DNA from: Capitulum mitella
Taxonomy: Eukaryota; Arthropoda; Thecostraca; Pollicipedomorpha; Pollicipedidae
NCBI GenBank assembly: GCA_030062745.1
Contig: CP099841.1
Span: 29,329,398 to 29,393,397 of the forward strand
Length of the DNA: 64,000 nucleotides
Direction: 5' to 3'
A program made the translations under genes and the position numbers. The notes beneath the pieces were generated by a model that saw nothing but the letters and a program-made list of their open reading frames with translations, searched no databases and was not told the origin of the DNA. Shown here in pieces: positions 58,901 through 64,000 of the stretch (its first letter is position 1; each line of letters begins with the position of its first letter).

Positions 58901-61900
58901 CGGACCGCCATAAGACAGCAGACCAAACCCCATCTACAGCCGAACAGTTTCAGTGGGCGCGCCCGCTAACCAGGCTCTCTGAAACAGAGCTGTCGATGAG
59001 TCCCACACAAGTCCCGCAGTCAGCCACCACTGGAGGCGGTCACTGGAGGCGGTCAGACCCTCCCGGCGTGGTGCGGCCACGCGCCGGCCGGTCCCGTCGA
59101 ACGTACCGATCAGGCCGCCCGGCACCGCGAACTGCAGGTCGTTCTGTTCGGCGCACAGCGACAGGATGCGGGAAAAGATCGGTCGACAGCTGAGCTTGCC
59201 GTCCGGCGTCTTCTCGACGATCCCCGGACGCACCTCGATCTCCTGGCCCACCTGTCCAAACGACACTCAAATGTAGTACACCCGGCGGTTAGCACTCATC
59301 GATCCAGCCGAACAACCAAATGCCGAGCCGCGACAACAGCACGCGGTTACTTCACCGTATTCACTTCTACGCGTAATGAAACCGCCGCCATGGCCAGATG
59401 GTTCAGGGGCAAGTTAACAGCGTCCGTTGCGTGGCAGGCATTGGCATCGAGGCCCAAAATACGCACTTGCAATATGCCCAGGACCCAGAGGGGCAGCCGG
59501 CCAGCGAGCAGTCGAGCTGCTAAGTTGCACAGCATGATAAAGATCCTCTAGCGCCACCTGGTTCGGCGCCTGGGGCTAACATACGTAATATTTGGGGCCA
59601 CTTGGGCGGCAGAGTCAAGGACGATGAACAAACTTGGCTTAGCATGGACTCACATCAACGGTAACGACTTCAACATGTTCGAGTTAAATTAACCAAAAAG
59701 GCAGCATGTCAAAAAAAAACAATTAAAAACATTATGACGCAACACTGAAAACCTCATGAACTGGTTCCGCACTTATGGTTATATGAGAAGGTAGTTAGGA
59801 CCATCAGCCCTCAAGCTTTTGTTTGAACCCTCACTCGCCCAAATGAGCCCTGTACATTGACCGATTTCAAGGGCCGGACCCCCCCCCCCCACCATGGATT
59901 TCAAGCAGCCTGCCATATGAAAATTGGTTTCAAAGCTTAGCTGTTGGTCAATGTTGTGGTGTTTTCAGTGGCTAAGCTCAGTCAAAAGGTGTGCCTACCT
60001 AAGGCCCTGAAAGGCCATCCATATCCGCGTTGAATATGGCTAACACAGAAAAAGACCACGAACGACAAGCGACCATTCCAAAGTGCCCCCAGTCATCAAA
60101 ACGGCTCCCTGGAGTTTCAAAAGGGCCTTGCGTTATCAGTCTGGCGCCAAGACCGCCTTTAAAGCTCATGGACCCTTTGAGTCTATTGAAAAGGGCTTTC
60201 ATCTGTCAAAAGTGTATTTGAGGTATTAAATAACTGAGCCTTTCCGTTCATTGTTTTTTTCTGACCGCGTTAAAACCGTTCATGATGAGATCGCCAAACG
60301 TCCAGTACCTATCAGCTGACCAATATGACACATCGACGTCAAAAATATTTATGTGCGTTGAATTTTACCGAAATCAGCACATTAATACCACGATGTCGGG
60401 CGACTTGCGGTCCCGAGTCAGCCGGTGCGCGGCGGGTTTCTTCAGTAGTGTATGTTAATGCTTCGTCATTTCTATTATCAGGTCTGGCAATAACAGGCTG
60501 TTACCCGGACAGCCTAAATATGCTACGGAATACCTTGCAATTGGGATTCAGCACGGAGTCAGATCACACCTTTACGGCCGTAACATGATCAAATCATCTA
60601 ATGGTAACATCTGCATAAATGTACTACATCTAATGCTACCAAAATCACAGTAATCAGACTAAGACTGAAGTATCCACGAACCGACCTTCATTTTACGGAC
60701 CGGCCCGCCGTACGTCCCCGGCCAGGTCGGCTGCCGCCGGGCGCTGGCGGACGGCGCCGGCCAAACCCTGCTCCTGTTCAAGCTATTCATTAGCAATGCG
60801 AGACGAAAGGATTGTTTCGCGATGTGCATGTAACCATAACTTGAAAAAAAAACGCCAGGAGCGAGCGCAGAATCTGAGCAGGAATAAATGGCCACAAGTA
60901 CGACTGCATTATCAGCGTCTGGCCATCCCTGTCACGCATCTGGCCATAACGTCGTAAATGGAAGCAGCAAAACTCTCCCAGGCTGTGCCAGAATGATTTT
61001 TCTTGTACTTACTGCATCATTTCAGATGAGCCAAACTGTCGTATTTCGTCCAATGGCCGTTCAAAACCTCTCATAACACTAATACATCTGCTAGATATCA
61101 TTAAAAGCGTCGCACACTATTCGGTAATAAATTCCGACATTTTCTTTTCTTGCGAAGTCATATGTCAAAAAAGGTCCAGTTTCATATCTTGAGATGAGAA
61201 TGACACGTCCCATCTATTCCAGTCGGAATAATTGAAATCAGGGTCCCAGTTCCTGAGATACCGATGGCGTGTCGATTTTAACCCCCACGCGGCTGCTGGT
61301 TGCGGGATATCTAAGACGGTGCCGTCTAACGCCTTCGGGATCTGCCCAACCATTGGTCACCAGAGTTGGCGAGAACACGGTCCACCAGTCTGGAAACGAG
61401 CACTCCTAACCGTGTCTCCACAACAACCATCGCCCATTTCACTTCGTCTGAACCTTCAATACAAAAGGCATAAAAAGGCGGGTCGCTTTGTACAGGGTGC
61501 CACGGACAGGACAACGTCACTGAGCTTTTACTTCAGATAGGGCGCAATGGCAGACTCGATACCATGACTTCGGTACGCTGCCTCACTAGGGAACCGTCGA
61601 TGCCGTTTTGTAATGCATTTTTACACAGTAAAATACCTAGATGTTGTGGTATAAGACCTTTAAAAGCGTATCACAGCCACGCACTGTGCGATTTTCGGAT
61701 GCAAAACGTTGAACAAATTACCACAACATATTTATGATCATTCCAACAACTGGCCCCTGAAATACTTCTGTACGCAAACTCGCCGTACCCTGGCACGTCA
61801 AAATGGCAGCCTGTGGTGTCTCGGTTGCGGACTGTGCCGGTGAATTCAGCAGACGTCAGGAAGGCGGGGAAAAGGGGGTTACCTTGAGGACGCCGCGCAA

Positions 61901-63072
61901 AATCGAGCCGCCGGCCACTCCGCCCTGGAGGTCTTCCACCTCGCAGCCGGGCTTGTTGACGTCGAACGAGCGGATCACGATTAGACGCGGCGCCGACTGG
62001 AAGTCACGCGTCGGCACCGGGATCTTCTTCACGATGTACTCGCAGATCACCTCAATGTTGTACTTGAGCTGGGCCGAGATCGGGATGACCGGGGCGTTCT
62101 CGGCGACCGTACCTGGCGTCACAAGCCACCAATCACGTCCTGAGCGGCCGGTGCCTAGTGTTGCGGATAGCCAATCACATGCCACGGGGATGGTAACTGA
62201 AAATAAAGCCACCAATGGGCCGCGCGATAGCCGTGCATAGCATCACCATCCACCAATTAGACGCTGTGATGACCGAGCCTGACGTTTACGACCACAAGTG
62301 ACTCACGATCTCTCCCTAGCGTCAACGCCCATCAACCAATGCCAGCCGTACGAAAAGCTGCAAAGCAAACAGTGGATTGATGAGCAACCCATACAACCAG
62401 ACAGGATCATTTGAGCGAGCACACACCTTGCACGAACTTGAGAATCTGTTCGTGCTGCTCCTTGGCCTGGGTCTCTTTGACCAGATCGATCTTGTTCTGT
62501 AGGATAAGGATGTGGCGCAGCTTCATGATCTCGATGGCAGCTAGATGTTCGGACGTCTGCGGCTGCGGGCATGGCTCGTTGCCGGCTGTAGAGAGAAAGC
62601 ACGACAATGTCATCAGCAGCCCCTACCGCCACGGCATGGCGAGCAGGCGCCGGTCGAGCAACAGCCGGGCACGATCCTCTTATACCGGAAAATGCTCATA
62701 GCATTGGTCGCAAACACTCGTCAACGGTTTCGCCGGCCAACAATTCCGTGTATTCGTGGAAGCTAGCCGTAAACAACGCCGACCACACGCGGTCCTTGCA
62801 AAACGTTCTGAACTATACAAAGCGCCGCTTCGTATAGTTTGTCACATATAGCTTTGTCACATTTCCATCCAGATCTCACTGGGCCCAGCAGATCAGCAGC
62901 CATGGCTGCTGGCTGGTCCACAGCGGGGCGGCGCGCCGCTGCCACGCTGAGTGGACGCTCACCGACGAGCAGGAACGCCGCGTCCATCACGGCCGCCCCG
63001 TTCAACATGGTGGCCATGAGGATGTCGTGGCCGGGACAGTCCACGAACGACACGTGCCGGATCAGACGGAAG
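55934..63072 (-). CDS. EIF2S3: Translation initiation factor eIF2 subunit gamma, seven visible exons, 5' end not in view
   Basis: Exons (minus) 63,072-62,963, 62,585-62,427, 62,112-61,883, 59,251-59,107, 58,732-58,563, 57,766-57,594 and 55,994-55,934 join in one frame to give 348 residues. This equals human eIF2 gamma from about residue 124 to the end (472). The protein is the GTPase core of eIF2 that carries initiator Met-tRNA to the 40S ribosome in the cytoplasm. Visible are G3 (DCPGH), G4 (NKID), G5 (SAQLKYN), then domain II ([24 protein letters not shown]) and domain III ([31 protein letters not shown], ending [15 protein letters not shown]). The G1 loop and zinc ribbon, with the start codon, are not seen and probably lie past 64,000. 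Housekeeping expression is expected. Confidence 0.96.
55995..57593 (-). other. EIF2S3 last intron
   Basis: A partial copy of repeat arm b (tccatcatttacacaaaac) lies at 57,020-57,050 after a C-run. No other gene recognised. Confidence 0.7.
57594..57766 (-). CDS. EIF2S3: EIF2S3 exon: [13 protein letters not shown] to RRVEKHWR
   Basis: Acceptor gtctcacag|GTCCAG and donor TGGCG|gtaagt on the minus strand. Encodes domain III strands [11 protein letters not shown] and [15 protein letters not shown]. Confidence 0.96.
58563..58732 (-). CDS. EIF2S3: EIF2S3 exon: GVGTKIDP to EGDKKGAR
   Basis: Acceptor cggccgcag|GTGTGG, donor GCCAGG|gtaagg. Highly conserved [18 protein letters not shown] and [19 protein letters not shown]. 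Confidence 0.97.
59107..59251 (-). CDS. EIF2S3: EIF2S3 exon: [10 protein letters not shown] to PGGLIG
   Basis: Acceptor tttggacag|GTGGGC, donor CTGATCG|gtacgt. Encodes the domain II barrel with [19 protein letters not shown]. Confidence 0.96.
59252..61882 (-). other. EIF2S3 intron, 2.6 kb
   Basis: Contains a C-run at 59,881-59,890 and short frames; nothing else recognised. Confidence 0.7.
61883..62112 (-). CDS. EIF2S3: EIF2S3 exon: [15 protein letters not shown] to RGVLK
   Basis: Acceptor ggcgtcg-type ccag|GTACGG, donor CTCAAG|gtaacc. It carries the G5 SAQL motif, [15 protein letters not shown] and [15 protein letters not shown]. Confidence 0.97.
62427..62585 (-). CDS. EIF2S3: EIF2S3 exon: [15 protein letters not shown] to FVQG
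   Basis: Acceptor ctctctacag|CCGGCA, donor GTGCAAG|gtgtgt. It carries G4 NKIDLV and the eIF2-gamma-specific [16 protein letters not shown]. Confidence 0.97.
62963..63072 (-). CDS. EIF2S3: EIF2S3 exon with the G3 motif
   Basis: Acceptor ttctgtccag|CTTCCG, donor CTCGTCG|gtgagc. It encodes [20 protein letters not shown] and [14 protein letters not shown]. Phe-Leu replaces the usual Leu-Leu in the last helix. Confidence 0.97.
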
Positions 63073-63348
63073 CTGGACAGAACAACACAACTGTCGGCTT
63101 AGCGGTACATACACACAAACCTCTCACAGCCACGTGGAGGCACAGCTTCGTCGCCATTTTCGGTGCAATGACATCGTGACACATGGCAGCATAAGGCACC
63201 ATGCCTGTCCTCATCGCTATCATCCAACAGTGCGTCACAAGGCCTGCCATGTCCTAAGTCATCACAATTGTTTAACGCCATTTCGGCACCGTTTGTATAC
63301 AGTGATGCTGCCGAGGTTGTCTATGTATTATACATGGCATGTATTGTA

Positions 63349-63352
<4 letters not shown>

Positions 63353-63411
<59 letters not shown>
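63353..63411. repeat. (TA)n microsatellite
   Basis: About 29 uninterrupted TA units. Confidence 0.95.
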
Positions 63412-63418
<7 letters not shown>

Positions 63419-63927
63419 CCTTAAGAACCCCTTAATCTCTGATATCCGAAACGATCCGACTTTGCCGCAAAACGGTCGACGAACACTAACGAACAACTGC
63501 GACCAAATATTCAAATGTAATTTGGCGTGGAGTTCCACGGAAACCCGGGCCGCCAAAGGACTCTGCATGCTGATGTCACATGGTCCTCCTGCATGCGGCT
63601 GGACCACAACTTCCTCACTTTGCTGTCGGCACAAATCGCATTTTTCTTTCCAAAAAGTCATGGACCTATACAGAAAAAAGCATCGCGCCATTCACAGTTG
63701 CATTGTAAGACTTCGAAACCCACATGGTGAAACACAGCTAATCCGATATCGTGGAGTACGTCTAATCAGCTCACAATAAAAATAAGCTACCGTTTTAACT
63801 AAAATCTAACATGATGGGGAACCTTGTCTTGAACTTCGTGGGTCTATTACTTTTCTATGCGAGTACAACGCTTTTCGGACAGTGAAACATTAGCAGTGTA
63901 AGATTTACATAGCAAGCGGGCGCTCAG

Positions 63928-64000
63928 ACTGGCCTACGTGTCAGTCCAGTCAGACTCAGCCTACGTCGGTCCGGCCAGGCGCAGCCTACGTCAGTCCGGT
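63928..64000 (+). repeat. Tandem repeat running off the window end
   Basis: Three units of about 25 bp based on gcctacgtcagtccggt; the last is cut by the window edge. Confidence 0.75.

Larger units (their letters stand above)
63073..64000 (-). other. Probable EIF2S3 intron up to the window edge
   Basis: No upstream exon (G1 loop, zinc ribbon) is visible. It holds (TA)n at 63,353-63,411 and a short tandem repeat at 63,928-64,000. Confidence 0.6.

Overview
This window is animal nuclear DNA. It holds two intron-containing housekeeping genes, metazoan-type splice signals, dispersed transposons and many TA microsatellites. The ubiquitin-conjugating enzyme resembles insect UBE2R more than the vertebrate form, so an arthropod, perhaps a crustacean, is my best guess. 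The species cannot be fixed from the sequence.

Layout. Bases 1-1,930 carry a decayed jockey/CR1-group LINE reverse transcriptase with a 170-bp MITE inserted in it. Bases 1,930-29,700 are repeat-rich and hold no confident host gene. They contain a family of about 1.2 kb non-autonomous elements with TTAA-flanked, piggyBac-like ends (two young copies, three relics). They also contain a decayed hAT-like transposase gene on the minus strand (20.8-24.3 kb) split by one of those young copies and by a small retroposon tail, and two loci of a degenerate AAAAGTC-type repeat in opposite orientation. A small acidic pentapeptide-repeat exon is possible at 4.5-4.9 kb.

Bases 29,738-32,318 (minus) encode a secreted coiled-coil protein with 21-residue glycosylatable repeats and a Thr/Pro-rich tail. 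It is broken by three apparent single-base shifts. Bases 33-39.7 kb are arrays of a GC-rich GGGCCCC minisatellite, a direct repeat, and an interleaved inverted-repeat structure built on TA tracts.

Bases 40,291-52,185 (plus) are UBE2R/CDC34, with five visible coding exons and the N-terminal exon not found. Its first large intron starts with a 2.4-kb stretch almost without CpG, followed by a Ty3/gypsy fossil. Its third visible intron ends in a 13-copy, 35-bp minisatellite only 24 bp from the next exon. Bases 55,934-63,072 (minus) are EIF2S3 (eIF2 gamma), seven exons covering the G3 motif to the stop; the N-terminal exons are not seen and probably lie past the window edge. The two genes converge, with candidate poly(A) signals at 54,087-54,100 and 55,807-55,812. 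They belong to separate pathways: SCF-type ubiquitination (UBE2R) and translation initiation (EIF2S3).
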